NCBI RefSeq assembly: GCF_022352215.1
Contig: NZ_JAKRWF010000003.1
Span: forward strand, 522,008 to 586,007
Origin: Flavihumibacter cheonanensis
GTDB lineage: Bacteria; Bacteroidota; Bacteroidia; Chitinophagales; Chitinophagaceae
DNA: 64,000 nucleotides
Direction of reading: 5' to 3'
The notes below the pieces were generated by a model, which saw only the letters and a program-made list of their open reading frames with translations, was not told the origin of the DNA and made no database searches. Of the stretch, positions 41,012 through 50,760 are shown piece by piece. Both the position numbers and the translations under genes were made by a program. The number at the start of each line of letters is the position of its first letter. Within the stretch, counting starts at the first letter, position 1.

Positions 41012-44000
41012 CTACATATTCCTGCGATACTGACCGCCAACTTCGTATAAAGCATGAGTAATTTGTCCGAGTGAGCAGTATTTCACTGTTTCCATTAACT
41101 CCTCAAACAAGTTTCCATTTGCTACCGCTACTTCTTTCAATCGCTTTAAAGCCGGACCAGCTTTGCCTTCATTCCGTTTCCAAAAGGCCTGCAACTGCTG
41201 GATCTGCTGTTCTTTTTCCTCCCGTGTGCTACGGATCACTTCTCCCGGGATGACCGTTGGAGAGCCTTTTTTATTCAGAAAGCTATTCACTCCAATGATT
41301 GGTAATTCACCCGTATGCTTCAGCATTTCATAATGTAAACTTTCTTCCTGGATCTTATTGCGTTGGTACATGCGTTCCATCGCACCCAATACGCCACCTC
41401 TTTCGGAAATCCGGTCAAACTCCACCAGAACCGCTTCTTCCACCAGATCGGTCATTTCCTCAATTAGGAAAGAACCCTGGATGAAATTTTCCGTTTTCGC
41501 CGACCCAAGCTCACGATTAATGATGAGCTGGATGGCCATCGCGCGGCGCACACTTTCCTCCGTTGGCGTAGTGATCGCTTCATCATAGGCATTTGTATGC
41601 AGGGAATTGCAGTTGTCATAAATAGCATACAGGGCTTGTAAAGTAGTCCTGATATCATTAAAATCAATCTCCTGCGCGTGCAGGGACCGCCCGGAGGTTT
41701 GAATATGATATTTCAACTTCTGGCTACGGTCATTGCCTTTGTATTTTTCCTTCATGGCCTTGGCCCAGATTCGTCGGGCAACCCGGCCAATCACACTGTA
41801 TTCCGGATCCATGCCATTACTGAAAAAGAAACTCAGATTGGGAGCGAAATCATCAATATGCATACCCCTGCTGAGGTAGTATTCCACATAGGTGAATCCG
41901 TTCGCCAATGTAAAGGCTAACTGGGTAATCGGGTTGGCGCCCGCTTCCGCGATATGATATCCACTGATGCTGACGCTGTAAAAATTCCGAACCTTTTGTT
42001 TGATAAAATATTCCTGCACATCCCCCATCAGTTTCAACGCGAATTCCGTTGAAAAAATACAGGTATTCTGCGCCTGGTCTTCTTTCAGGATATCGGCCTG
42101 CACAGTGCCGCGTACCTGGCTCAACGCTTCCGCTTTCAGTTGATGATAGGTTTCAATCGGAAGTACTTCTTCGGCACTGAGTCCCAATAGTGCCAATCCC
42201 AATCCATTATGCCCATCTGGCAACCGTTCCGGTGAAGAAGGATTATAATAGATCGGCTTTTGCAGGTGCTGGTATTTTTTCTCTAGTACTGGTTTGATCC
42301 ATTGCTCATAACCGCCATTGGCGGAGATCCATTTTTCTGCCATCTGGTCGATCGCGGCATTCATGAAAAAAGCGAGTAGTATCGGAGCGGGACCATTAAT
42401 CGTCATACTCACAGAAGTACGGGGGTCACAGAGATCAAAACCCGAGTATAATTTTTTTGCATCATCAACTGTGGCGATACTAACACCACTATTGCCGATT
42501 TTCCCATAGATATCAGGGCGTACTGCAGGATCCTCACCGTAAAGCGTAACCGAATCAAAAGCGGTGGACAATCGTTTGGCGGGTTGCTCCTGTGATACAT
42601 AATGGAACCGTTTGTTGGTACGCTCCGGTCCGCCTTCTCCAGCGAACATCCGGGTGGGATCCTCGCCCTGGCGCTTCAATTCAAAAACACCGGCTGTATA
42701 GGGGAAATAACCCGGCAGGTTTTCCTGTAATTGCCAGCGAAGAATATCACCCCAATCCTGGTAACGGGGCAACACCACTTTTTTAATTTTTGTTCCGCTC
42801 AAAGACAGGCTGGTCAATGGCTGACGAATCACCTTATCTCTCACCTGGTATTCAAAAAAATCCTTATTGTACGCATCCACCAGGCCTTTCCAGTTGTCCA
42901 GCAGTTTTTTGCATTCCGGATGCAAGGCTTCTTCATATTTTTTTCGAATCGATTGTAGTTCTGAAATTCCATCCATCCCCGGCTCCTGCAATACACCCGC
43001 TAATTGATACAACTTGCTCGCAATTGCACGTTGTGCTTCCACCCATTGATTGTAGGAGCGGTTGGATTCGGCAATTTCTGCCAGGTAGCGAACCCTTTTT
43101 GGCGGGATTACCATGGATTGCTGTACGGTATCACGGTGAGGAATAGCCGCTTTCTCTTCTCCCAGGGAAACACCTGTTTTCTGCTTTACCACCTGCACCA
43201 GTTTTTCAAAGAGTTCATTCACGCCAGCGTCGTTGAACTGCGCGGCGATGGTTCCTACTACAGGAACGGCATCATCTTTTGCGGTAAAAAGCTGGTGGTT
43301 GCGTTTGTATTGTTTGCGCACATCATGCAAGGCATCGAGTGCGCCGTTTTTATCAAACTTATTGATAGCGATCAGGTCGGCATAATCCAGCATATTGATT
43401 TTCTCCAATTGCGACGCAGCTCCGTATTCGGGTGTCATCACATAGAGACTTAAATCGCAATAATCCAGGATGGACGCGTCTGATTGGCCAACGCCAGCGC
43501 TTTCCAAAATGATCCAGTCAAATCCGGCCTCTTTCACAATATCGATCGCATCCTGTACAGATGCACTTAATGCCACATTATCGTCTCTTGTAGCTAGTGA
43601 GCGCATGTAGGCCCGCGGTGATGAAATGCTGTTCATGCGAATGCGATCTCCCAATAAGGCGCCACCTGTCTTCTTCTTTGAAGGGTCTACCGAAATAACC
43701 GCAATGGTTTTGTCTTCATAGCGGTTTAAAAAACGCCGCACCAATTCATCCGTAACCGATGATTTCCCGGCTCCCCCCGTTCCTGTAATCCCAATCACTG
43801 GGGCAACGCCCTCTTCCATTCCTCCCTCTTCCTTTTCTCCATCCTCCATTCTTCCCTCCTCCGCTCTTGTTATCTTCCTTGCAATAACCCTTACATCCTT
43901 CACTTCACCCAATCCCATTGGTTTGGTATAATTGGTTCCATTCAATGAGAACCGGCACTGGTTGATTACATCTTCAATCATACCCTCCAGTCCCATTTTC

Positions 44001-44371
44001 CGGCCATCATCCGGGGAATAAATCCGGGTAATACCATATTGATGTAATTCCCGGATTTCTTCCGGCAGGATGGTGCCGCCACCGCCTCCGAATATTTTAA
44101 TATGTCCGCATTCATTCTGATCCAGGAGATCTTTCATGTATTTGAAGAACTCCACATGTCCGCCCTGGTAGCTGGTGATCGCAATTCCCTGCACATCCTC
44201 TTCAATAGCCGCCTCTACGATCTCATGCACAGAACGGTTATGCCCGAGATGAATGATCTCCGCACCCTTGGCCTGCAGGATCCGGCGCATGATATTGATC
44301 GCCGCATCATGTCCGTCAAATAGAGCCGCAGCTGTTACGATCCTCACTTTGGGTTCCTGTTGTTTACTCAT
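41012..44371 (-). CDS. icmF: Fused isobutyryl-CoA mutase (IcmF)
   Basis: Coenzyme B12-dependent mutase of 1119 residues that interconverts isobutyryl-CoA and butyryl-CoA. Domain order is B12-binding (DGHDAAINI near residue 19), a MeaB-type GTPase chaperone ([12 protein letters not shown] near 194, a P-loop) and the mutase barrel. Phe576 (in RMFAGEG) and Gln768 (in EDQAQNTC) occupy the positions where methylmalonyl-CoA mutase has Tyr and Arg, the known specificity switch toward isobutyryl-CoA. The linker between the B12 and GTPase domains (about 171-188) is a Glu/Gly-rich insert encoded by the dispersed purine repeat. The call is firm. Confidence 0.93.
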   Translation of the reverse strand: MSKQQEPKVRIVTAAALFDGHDAAINIMRRILQAKGAEIIHLGHNRSVHEIVEAAIEEDVQGIAITSYQGGHVEFFKYMKDLLDQNECGHIKIFGGGGGTILPEEIRELHQYGITRIYSPDDGRKMGLEGMIEDVINQCRFSLNGTNYTKPMGLGEVKDVRVIARKITRAEEGRMEDGEKEEGGMEEGVAPVIGITGTGGAGKSSVTDELVRRFLNRYEDKTIAVISVDPSKKKTGGALLGDRIRMNSISSPRAYMRSLATRDDNVALSASVQDAIDIVKEAGFDWIILESAGVGQSDASILDYCDLSLYVMTPEYGAASQLEKINMLDYADLIAINKFDKNGALDALHDVRKQYKRNHQLFTAKDDAVPVVGTIAAQFNDAGVNELFEKLVQVVKQKTGVSLGEEKAAIPHRDTVQQSMVIPPKRVRYLAEIAESNRSYNQWVEAQRAIASKLYQLAGVLQEPGMDGISELQSIRKKYEEALHPECKKLLDNWKGLVDAYNKDFFEYQVRDKVIRQPLTSLSLSGTKIKKVVLPRYQDWGDILRWQLQENLPGYFPYTAGVFELKRQGEDPTRMFAGEGGPERTNKRFHYVSQEQPAKRLSTAFDSVTLYGEDPAVRPDIYGKIGNSGVSIATVDDAKKLYSGFDLCDPRTSVSMTINGPAPILLAFFMNAAIDQMAEKWISANGGYEQWIKPVLEKKYQHLQKPIYYNPSSPERLPDGHNGLGLALLGLSAEEVLPIETYHQLKAEALSQVRGTVQADILKEDQAQNTCIFSTEFALKLMGDVQEYFIKQKVRNFYSVSISGYHIAEAGANPITQLAFTLANGFTYVEYYLSRGMHIDDFAPNLSFFFSNGMDPEYSVIGRVARRIWAKAMKEKYKGNDRSQKLKYHIQTSGRSLHAQEIDFNDIRTTLQALYAIYDNCNSLHTNAYDEAITTPTEESVRRAMAIQLIINRELGSAKTENFIQGSFLIEEMTDLVEEAVLVEFDRISERGGVLGAMERMYQRNKIQEESLHYEMLKHTGELPIIGVNSFLNKKGSPTVIPGEVIRSTREEKEQQIQQLQAFWKRNEGKAGPALKRLKEVAVANGNLFEELMETVKYCSLGQITHALYEVGGQYRRNM
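43808..43861 (-). repeat. Purine-rich dispersed repeat as in-frame linker in icmF
   Basis: Encodes residues 171-188 of IcmF, between the B12 and GTPase domains. The 17 bases at 43809-43825 (minus) are identical to the intergenic 26396-26412 (plus). Relatives of IcmF have a linker here, so the site tolerates additions. Confidence 0.8.
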
Positions 44372-44396
44372 AAAACAAGCATTGTCAATTGATTGC

Positions 44397-44404
44397 CAAA
44401 GTTA
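44397..44404 (-). promoter_or_regulatory. Candidate -7 promoter element for icmF
   Basis: The minus strand reads TAACTTTG (TAnnTTTG), 25 bases before the icmF ATG at 44371. A clear -33 element is not visible. Confidence 0.4.
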
Positions 44405-44440
44405 CAACGCCAAACCCAATTACGAACACCCGTTAGCTTT

Positions 44441-44479
44441 ACCCGTCCGGTGCCACCGGACGGGTGGCACCGGACGGGT
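44441..44479. repeat. 39-bp three-unit palindromic element, copy 2
   Basis: Order U-GCC-U'-GGC-U' with U = ACCCGTCCGGT; the exact reverse complement of copy 1 (13377-13415), both following TTT. Here it lies between divergent genes (icmF ATG at 44371 and the start at 44518), so it cannot be a terminator for either. Two hairpins compete: U with the middle U', or U with the last U'. Confidence 0.9.
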
Positions 44480-44517
44480 GAGGAGGGACAAATCAAAAAA
44501 AATCCTATATTGGTGGG

Positions 44518-45090
44518 GTGAAAAAACTAGCTGCCATACTCCTAACGGGTATGCTCCTCTATAATGTAGTGGGGTATCGCGCGGTTTTTTCCTGGCTGGA
44601 ACAGCATTCTTACCAATCGCTCAATCAACAGATTGACAATAAAAACTACGAGGAAGAGAGCCTGATCACCATCAAAATGCCGATTGATCAGCTCCCGTAT
44701 TATACCAACTCTCCCATTTTTGAACGCACCAATGGAATAATTACTGTGAACGGCACCACTTATCAGTATGTGGAGCGCCGTATTTACAATGATTCCCTTG
44801 AAATGCGCTGTATCCCCAACCCGTTGGCAACCACCTTGACCAATGCAAGAGATTTATTTTTCCAACTGGTAAATGATATCCAGGAAGCACCCGGCAAAGC
44901 CAATTCACCTGCAAAGCCAATGCTCGCTTTAAAAAATGTTTTTTCCGATTATACCATAACGGAATCGCTGAACTCCTTTGAACCGGTTTTCACAACCCGT
45001 TCAAGCGCTTTCAATCTATTTATCCTGAAAGATTGCATGTACACCAAAGCTCCCCAGGAACAACCTCCCGATGCTGCTGTGACGGTTTAA
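44518..45090 (+). CDS. Hypothetical exported protein, 190 residues
   Basis: Not recognised. It starts at a GTG (44518) and opens with a signal-anchor-like stretch (KKLAAILLTGMLLYNVVG), then YRAVFSWLEQHSYQSLNQQIDNKNYEEE. The mature part has a mixed polar composition, one cysteine in RCIPN and one near the end (KDCMYTKAP), and a Pro/Ala-rich tail. No membrane helix beyond the N-terminus was seen. It precedes the barrel/haloperoxidase gene group by 77 bases and runs in the same direction, so it may belong to that group. Periplasmic or membrane-anchored location is inferred from the signal. Confidence 0.6.
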   Translation: MKKLAAILLTGMLLYNVVGYRAVFSWLEQHSYQSLNQQIDNKNYEEESLITIKMPIDQLPYYTNSPIFERTNGIITVNGTTYQYVERRIYNDSLEMRCIPNPLATTLTNARDLFFQLVNDIQEAPGKANSPAKPMLALKNVFSDYTITESLNSFEPVFTTRSSAFNLFILKDCMYTKAPQEQPPDAAVTV

Positions 45091-45167
45091 TTTCTTTCAA
45101 AAAAGCTGCAGTGCAATGATAGCATAGTGCCCTGCAGTATGAACACATCACAGCAATCATAACCAAA

Positions 45168-46100
45168 ATGACGAATCGTATTGTTAAGAATACGATAGTT
45201 TTCGCGGTGCTATTTTTAAGTAGCCTGGATACTATCGCACAAACTGCTTTTGACGGCTTCACCATGACGAAAGGAGAACTTTGCCTGGTAGCCGATTATG
45301 GTCAGATGACCTGGACCGAATATTGGGAGGGTAAACGACTCAGAGAAAATCTCAATGTAGGAAAGTTCACCTCCAAACAATTTATGCCGATGATTGGATA
45401 TGGGATCACCAATCGCATTGCCATTTTCGCTACAGTACCTCATATTTCCAACAGCTCAGATGCAGGTTATATGGCCCATATGAAAGGCTGGCAGGATCTC
45501 CAGATGGAGGCAAAAATCCAGCTAAGTAAATCGAGAGTATGGAAAGGGACTCTGCTCACCTTTGGTACTGTAGGATTTTCCACCCCGGTAAGCGATTATA
45601 TTCCTGATTTCTTACCCTATTCAATCGGACTGGGAGCCAACACGGTTCAGGCCCGTATTATTGGGCATTACAAACTGGACAAAGGCTGGTTTACTACTGT
45701 TCAAACCGGATATATAGCTAAAGGAAAAATCAAAGTAGACCGCGAAACCTATTATTCGGATGACCAATACTATAGCAATGAAATGGCTATTCCCGATGTA
45801 TGGGATGGAAGCATCCGCGCCGGTTTTGACAACAAACGCGTACGCATTGGCCTGCAGTATAACTGGATGCTCGCAACCACTGGTTCCGACATCCGCAGAA
45901 ACGATATGCCCTATCCCGGCAATCGTATGAACCGGGAGTCGGTTGCATTAACGGGGTTATTCTGGATTCCCGGAATCAAAGGATTGGCGATCAATGCCAT
46001 GGCTGATCAAACGATTGCCGGTAGAAATATGGGCAAATCCTTTGGTTGGATGGCCGGACTGCAATATGTTTTTAAACCTTTCCAAAAGAAGCAACAATGA
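45168..46100 (+). CDS. Outer-membrane beta-barrel protein, transporter-like
   Basis: A 310-residue protein with a signal peptide ending near residue 25 (TIAQ) and many short alternating beta-strands ending in an aromatic-rich C-terminal strand (GWMAGLQYVFKPF). It looks like the family of transporter barrels linked to phenol degradation gene MetA or like other putative outer-membrane transporters. Its ATG overlaps no neighbour, but its stop overlaps the next ATG by 4 bases (ATGA), so it is translationally coupled to the haloperoxidase-like lipoprotein. Function unknown; an outer-membrane conduit for the neighbour's substrate is possible. Confidence 0.6.
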   Translation: MTNRIVKNTIVFAVLFLSSLDTIAQTAFDGFTMTKGELCLVADYGQMTWTEYWEGKRLRENLNVGKFTSKQFMPMIGYGITNRIAIFATVPHISNSSDAGYMAHMKGWQDLQMEAKIQLSKSRVWKGTLLTFGTVGFSTPVSDYIPDFLPYSIGLGANTVQARIIGHYKLDKGWFTTVQTGYIAKGKIKVDRETYYSDDQYYSNEMAIPDVWDGSIRAGFDNKRVRIGLQYNWMLATTGSDIRRNDMPYPGNRMNRESVALTGLFWIPGIKGLAINAMADQTIAGRNMGKSFGWMAGLQYVFKPFQKKQQ

Positions 46101-47629
46101 CCAAACATATCTCAATTATAATAACGCTGTTTTTGCTGGCAGCCTGTTCCAAAGAAATCTCACAGCGATCCTTACCTGATTTTGAACCGGCTTCCCTTGA
46201 TCAAAACGGAGGTAACTGGAAACCCATCCTGTTAACTGCGCCCACAGACATACTGATTGAAGAACCGCTGGCAGTAAACAGTGCCGCCTACCAACAGGAA
46301 CTAACAGAAATTCAGGATTTACAGCGCTCCATTAGTTCAGCTGATAAAAAAAGCATTGAAAAATGGAAAAACAGTGGCATTATCCGTTGGAATGAAACCG
46401 CCAGGAAACTGGTAGCGATTTACAATATTCCACCCGAAGCCAATCCGGATGGCACCTACCCGGCACCCAATGCCCAGAACCCAGGAGTTTATCCAAAATT
46501 TCCTTTTGCCAATCCACCATATGCAAGCAGGGCCTATGCATATTTGCAGGTTGCGCTTTATGATGCAATGGTTACCACCTGGCATTATAAATTCAAATAC
46601 AACCGGATGGCCCCCGCAGTCAATTCACCCGCAGTAGAAGCACTGGAACCCATACAGGAAACACTTCCTTCCTATCCCTCCGAAGATGCTGTGGTTGCAG
46701 ATGTGGCATACCGTCTGCTGAAAGTAATGTTCCCGAATGACTCAGTAATGTTGGATAAAGAACGTGCAGAACAAAAAAGAGCCAAACTGGTATCCGGACT
46801 CGCATCTCCTTCCGATATCAGGGCGGGAGAAGCGATTGCTGCACAAATTGCTGCAACTACACTTGCCCGTTACAGAACCGATGGAATGGGCCAGGCAGGC
46901 GGCAATCCTACAGTCTGGAAAGAATTAGAAGCAGCTGCAGTAGGACGTGGAATTACCATGCCCTGGAAAAGCCTGGAGCTTCCAGCAAGACCAGGAATGC
47001 TACCGCTTTTTGGAAACGTAAAACAATTTCTGATAACCACTGCCCAGCGTGATTCTCTTCGTCCGCCACCACCACCGGCAATAGGCTCGGATGAATTTAA
47101 AACTGCGCTGGCAGAAGTTAAGAAAATGAGTGAGGTGAAATCAGGAGAAGTATGGCGTATTGCTCAATTGTGGAGTGATGGAGCCGGCACCTACACACCT
47201 CCTGGTCACTGGAACGAAATTGCCTGTGAAGCGATTGCAGCTGCAAAATTCAGCGAACTCCGCACTGCACGTGCTCTTGCTTTAATGAACATGGCCATTT
47301 TCGATGCAGGTGTCAGTTGTTGGGATGCCAAAACATTTTACTGGTATCCTCGTCCATCTCAGGTTGATCCCTCCATTAAAACCATCGGTCTGCCGAATTT
47401 CCCCTCCTACACTTCCGGTCACTCAACATTTTCCGCAGCGGCAGCAACAGTACTCGGCTATATTTTCCCGGATAAAGCAGCTGAATACCAGGCAATGTCG
47501 TTGGAAGCTGCTGAATCAAGGATCTATGGGGGCATCCACTACCGGTTTGATTCGGAAGCCGGAACTGCCTGTGGGAATGCTATTGGAAGTTTTGCAGTGA
47601 AAAAAGGACAAGCAGACGGATCAAACTAG
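46097..47629 (+). CDS. Vanadium-dependent haloperoxidase/PAP2-like lipoprotein (first copy)
   Basis: A 510-residue lipoprotein (lipobox LAAC, Cys17). The C-terminal third carries the vanadate/phosphate site: KTFYWYPRP, SYTSGHSTFSAA (PSGH-type) and SRIYGGIHYRFD. The first motif supplies Lys and Arg, the second Ser-Gly-His and the third Arg and His. These are shared by vanadium haloperoxidases and acid phosphatases of the PAP2 superfamily, so halogenation or phosphatase activity cannot be separated by sequence. It overlaps the barrel gene and is followed after 16 bases by a second, diverged family member. Confidence 0.82.
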   Translation: MTKHISIIITLFLLAACSKEISQRSLPDFEPASLDQNGGNWKPILLTAPTDILIEEPLAVNSAAYQQELTEIQDLQRSISSADKKSIEKWKNSGIIRWNETARKLVAIYNIPPEANPDGTYPAPNAQNPGVYPKFPFANPPYASRAYAYLQVALYDAMVTTWHYKFKYNRMAPAVNSPAVEALEPIQETLPSYPSEDAVVADVAYRLLKVMFPNDSVMLDKERAEQKRAKLVSGLASPSDIRAGEAIAAQIAATTLARYRTDGMGQAGGNPTVWKELEAAAVGRGITMPWKSLELPARPGMLPLFGNVKQFLITTAQRDSLRPPPPPAIGSDEFKTALAEVKKMSEVKSGEVWRIAQLWSDGAGTYTPPGHWNEIACEAIAAAKFSELRTARALALMNMAIFDAGVSCWDAKTFYWYPRPSQVDPSIKTIGLPNFPSYTSGHSTFSAAAATVLGYIFPDKAAEYQAMSLEAAESRIYGGIHYRFDSEAGTACGNAIGSFAVKKGQADGSN

Positions 47630-47645
47630 AAAATCAAAACAACAT

Positions 47646-48989
47646 ATGAATCGCAAAAAAAGCTTAATTAGTGGTTTGGCAATAGTACTTACTTTTTTAC
47701 TGGGCGCCTGCCAATCGAATAAAGACTACGCTCGTACCATTCACGATCCCGTTCTTTTCAGTAAAACGGTAAAAAAGCTGAATGATGTAGTGCTGGAAAA
47801 CAATTTCGCACCAATGGTAGCGAGCCGGAACTATGCTTATGCCACCATTGCTGCATACGAAATTGTAGCAGCTGGAGATCCTACGAATTATCAAACCTTG
47901 TTTCAGCAGATTACGCATATGCCAAAGATGCCTGCGCCTGAAGACACCAGCCGGATTGATTTTCCGTTGGCAGCCATGCTGGCCTTCACCAAAGTGGGTA
48001 ACGCAGTTACTTTCCCCGAAGGTAGCCTGATGGATTATTATGGTGAGCTGCTGAATATCGCAGACAGCGTGGGCATGCCTGCTGAAAAAATCTCCGGCAG
48101 CATCGCCTATTCGGATACGGTTGTAGCTACCATCCTGGGCTGGGCAAAAAAAGACAACTATGCCGAAACCCGCAGCGCTACCCGCTATACCGTGAATGAG
48201 GAACCGGGCCGTTATGTTCCTACCCCACCGATGTATGCACAGGCAGTAGAGCCGCACTGGATGGAGATCAGGCCCTTTGTGCTGGACAGTGCTGCTGTTT
48301 GCAGAGCAATGATTCCACCACAATTTGAACCCGCCAATAAAAACAGCGCTTTTTACAAAGCCATGATGGAGGTAAAACAAATCGGGGATAGCCTGACCGA
48401 AGAACAAAAACATATTGCCGATTTCTGGGACGATAATCCGTTCAAGATGAATGTGACCGGCCACGTAATGTTTGCTACCAAAAAGTTCTCACCTCCCGGT
48501 CATTGGATGAATATCGTAGGGATCGCTGCACAAAAAGCAGGCGCTGATTTCAATACTACCGTTACCGGTTATGCGAAAACAGCGATTGCCCTCTTCGATG
48601 GCTTTATCAGTTGCTGGGAAGGCAAGTATATGTATAACTATATCCGGCCTGAAACTGTTATCAATCAACTAATTGATCCGGAGTGGAGACCTTATATCCA
48701 AACTCCGCCCTTCCCCTCCTTCCCAAGCGGACACGCTACGGTTTCTGCAGCTGCCGCTGAAACCATGGGCAGTGTATTTGGAGAAAACCTCGCATTTACT
48801 GACACCTCCCTGCTTGAATTTGGTATCGCTAACCGCGAAATCAAATCATTCCGTGATGCAGCAGCTGAAGCTGCGATGAGTCGTCTTTACGGTGGAATTC
48901 ATTTCCGGTTCGATAATGAACTCGGCAGTGAATCCGGTAAACGCGTAGGTGAACTCATCGTTAAAAAATTAACCATGAAAAAAAATTAA
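47646..48989 (+). CDS. Vanadium-dependent haloperoxidase/PAP2-like lipoprotein (second copy)
   Basis: A 447-residue lipoprotein (lipobox LGAC, Cys21). The site motifs are GKYMYNYIRPE, FPSFPSGHATVSAAA and SRLYGGIHFRFD, complete for the vanadate/phosphate pocket and closer to the standard PSGH than the first copy. The N-terminal half is helical with few landmarks. It follows the first copy by 16 bases and precedes another barrel by 22 bases. Tandem, diverged copies suggest a heteromer or two related substrates. Activity (halide oxidation or phosphatase) is not decided by sequence. Confidence 0.82.
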   Translation: MNRKKSLISGLAIVLTFLLGACQSNKDYARTIHDPVLFSKTVKKLNDVVLENNFAPMVASRNYAYATIAAYEIVAAGDPTNYQTLFQQITHMPKMPAPEDTSRIDFPLAAMLAFTKVGNAVTFPEGSLMDYYGELLNIADSVGMPAEKISGSIAYSDTVVATILGWAKKDNYAETRSATRYTVNEEPGRYVPTPPMYAQAVEPHWMEIRPFVLDSAAVCRAMIPPQFEPANKNSAFYKAMMEVKQIGDSLTEEQKHIADFWDDNPFKMNVTGHVMFATKKFSPPGHWMNIVGIAAQKAGADFNTTVTGYAKTAIALFDGFISCWEGKYMYNYIRPETVINQLIDPEWRPYIQTPPFPSFPSGHATVSAAAAETMGSVFGENLAFTDTSLLEFGIANREIKSFRDAAAEAAMSRLYGGIHFRFDNELGSESGKRVGELIVKKLTMKKN

Positions 48990-49011
48990 GCAACAACCAA
49001 AACGTATTGAC

Positions 49012-50094
49012 ATGAAAAAAATCATAATCGCCTCTTTGTCATTTATATCGATCGCTTCAAAAGTAAACGCCCAGGGCTGCGTAGCCATTCGAGGCGGTGG
49101 CTCCAGTTGTAATGTTAGTGGCCAACAAATTGAAGCAGGCTCCTGGCAGTTTAATATGGGGTATCGTTATTTCAAATCCTTTCGCCATTTTAAAGGTCGC
49201 GAGGAACAGGAAGAGCGACTCAAACAAAATACCGAAGTAATCAACTGGCAGCACCTGCTGGACCTCTCTGTTTCCAAACAAATCAATCCACGCTGGTCGC
49301 TCCTGGTTGGGCTGCCTATTGGAATGAACAAACGATCTTCCTTATACGAACATGGCCGAACAGAACGTCATAATACACGATCCTTCGGGATTGGTGATAT
49401 GCGTATTATGGCCTATCGCTGGATGATTGATCCCACTAAACACAGCAAGGGAAATTTCCAACTGGGAGCAGGACTCAAACTTCCAACCGGCGATTATAAC
49501 TACGAGGACTATTTTCAGAATGTTGGACCAAATGGCTCTGCCCAGCTTCGCCCGGTGGATCAATCCATTCAACTGGGTGACGGTGGAACCGGGATCGCAG
49601 TAGAACTGAACAGCTTCTATAACTTCTCCCCATTAGCCGGACTCTATGGCAATTTTTTCTACCTCTCCAATCCACGTGAAGTGAATGGAACCCGCACTTA
49701 CCGGGAAACACTCAGTCCTGTTCTTGCGAATGAATCCATCATGAGTGTAGCGGATCAGTATATGGCACGCATTGGCTTTCAGTATAATTTCATAGGTACG
49801 CTGAAAGGACTTTCCGGAAGTTTGGGTGGCAGAATCGAAGGCATTCCGGTGGAAGATATCCTCGGTGGCAGCAAAGGATTTCGCAGACCCGGTTATGTAA
49901 TATCTGTTGAACCCGGACTTGTTTTACAACAGAAAAAATCACTCTTTTTTCTTACCGTTCCGGTAGCACTGGAAAGGAACCGTACCCGCAGCGTAACGGA
50001 CAAAGAAGCCTCCATCACAAGCGGTACCTATCGCCATGGAGATGCAGCTTTTGCTGATTACGCTATTAATCTTGGCTATGCAATCAGGTTTTAA
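49012..50094 (+). CDS. Outer-membrane beta-barrel protein, second of the cluster
   Basis: A 360-residue protein with a signal peptide (cleavage near residue 20, VNAQ). The mature part consists of beta-strand-like segments such as GSWQFNMGYRYFKSF, WSLLVGLPIGMN and NFQLGAGLKLPTGDYNYED, with a terminal aromatic strand (INLGYAIRF). It resembles Bacteroidota transporter-like barrels. Three cysteines occur early, in the mature part (GCVAIRGGGSSCNV). It is the last gene of the barrel-haloperoxidase run; a strong terminator (50131-50162) follows. Confidence 0.6.
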   Translation: MKKIIIASLSFISIASKVNAQGCVAIRGGGSSCNVSGQQIEAGSWQFNMGYRYFKSFRHFKGREEQEERLKQNTEVINWQHLLDLSVSKQINPRWSLLVGLPIGMNKRSSLYEHGRTERHNTRSFGIGDMRIMAYRWMIDPTKHSKGNFQLGAGLKLPTGDYNYEDYFQNVGPNGSAQLRPVDQSIQLGDGGTGIAVELNSFYNFSPLAGLYGNFFYLSNPREVNGTRTYRETLSPVLANESIMSVADQYMARIGFQYNFIGTLKGLSGSLGGRIEGIPVEDILGGSKGFRRPGYVISVEPGLVLQQKKSLFFLTVPVALERNRTRSVTDKEASITSGTYRHGDAAFADYAINLGYAIRF

Positions 50095-50130
50095 TAGTTT
50101 TTTTGGTTTTACAGTTGAGTTACAAAAGCT

Positions 50131-50162
50131 GGGCGTGATGCGAACATCACGCCCTCTTTTTT
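50131..50162 (+). terminator. Rho-independent terminator after the haloperoxidase cluster
   Basis: Perfect 10-bp stem GGGCGTGATG / CATCACGCCC, CGAA tetraloop, followed by TCTTTTTT. It ends the plus-strand unit that stops at 50094. Confidence 0.88.
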
Positions 50163-50202
50163 CTAAAATATTCCGGAATTTGTGGAAATCATTCAAAGCC
50201 AT

Positions 50203-50760
50203 ATGAAGCTGTTACAAAAACACCTCGCTTTTCTATACATACTGATTTTCTCTTTTATAACCAGTCCGCAACTGGCAGCACAAAAAAAAGCTACTGAACC
50301 TGCCTCCTTCCCAATGTCCTGGGTTGGAAAATGGAAAGGAAACATGACCTGGTACCAGGGATTGCAACAACGGGAGGGAGTCCAGATGCAGCTTCATATT
50401 TTACCTGCTGATAGCGTTGATCAGTATAGCTGGAGAATCATTTACGGAACTGCCGGACAGGATAACCGTCCTTATATTTTAAAGCCTTTCAACAAAGAAA
50501 GAGGCCATTGGCTGATTGATGAACTCAACAGTATAGTACTCGATCAGTTCCTGATTGGTTCCCGTTTTTGCGGAACCTTTACAGTGGAAGGCAATACCAT
50601 TATGAATTGTTACGAATTACAGGGCGATAGCCTGCTGGTGGAATTTTACAATTTCCAGGAAAAGCCCATCGTGATAACCGGCGGTGGCGACAGCACCGTA
50701 CCCAAAGTCAAAACTTATGGTATGCGCAGTCACCAGCGCGCTGTTCTCAAACGATTTTAA
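50203..50760 (+). CDS. Hypothetical secreted protein, 185 residues
   Basis: Not recognised. Signal peptide of about 28 residues (KLLQKHLAFLYILIFSFITSPQLAAQ), then a compact beta-rich domain with MSWVGKWKGNMTWYQ and RFCGTFTVEGNTIMNCYELQGDSLLVEFYNF. This is the pattern of a lipocalin-like or small beta-barrel binding protein, which I note only as a resemblance. I use the ATG at 50203; a GTG at 50182 is upstream. It lies just after a terminator, so has its own promoter, and its stop overlaps the ispG stop on the other strand. Confidence 0.65.
   Translation: MKLLQKHLAFLYILIFSFITSPQLAAQKKATEPASFPMSWVGKWKGNMTWYQGLQQREGVQMQLHILPADSVDQYSWRIIYGTAGQDNRPYILKPFNKERGHWLIDELNSIVLDQFLIGSRFCGTFTVEGNTIMNCYELQGDSLLVEFYNFQEKPIVITGGGDSTVPKVKTYGMRSHQRAVLKRF

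Noticed and set aside
41012..44371. Annotation as methylmalonyl-CoA mutase
   Set aside because: The domain order and Phe576/Gln768 match fused isobutyryl-CoA mutase.
47697..48464. Long open frame (-) opposite the second haloperoxidase-like gene
   Set aside because: The forward frame has a complete vanadate-pocket motif set and a lipobox; the antisense frame has neither start context nor domain.
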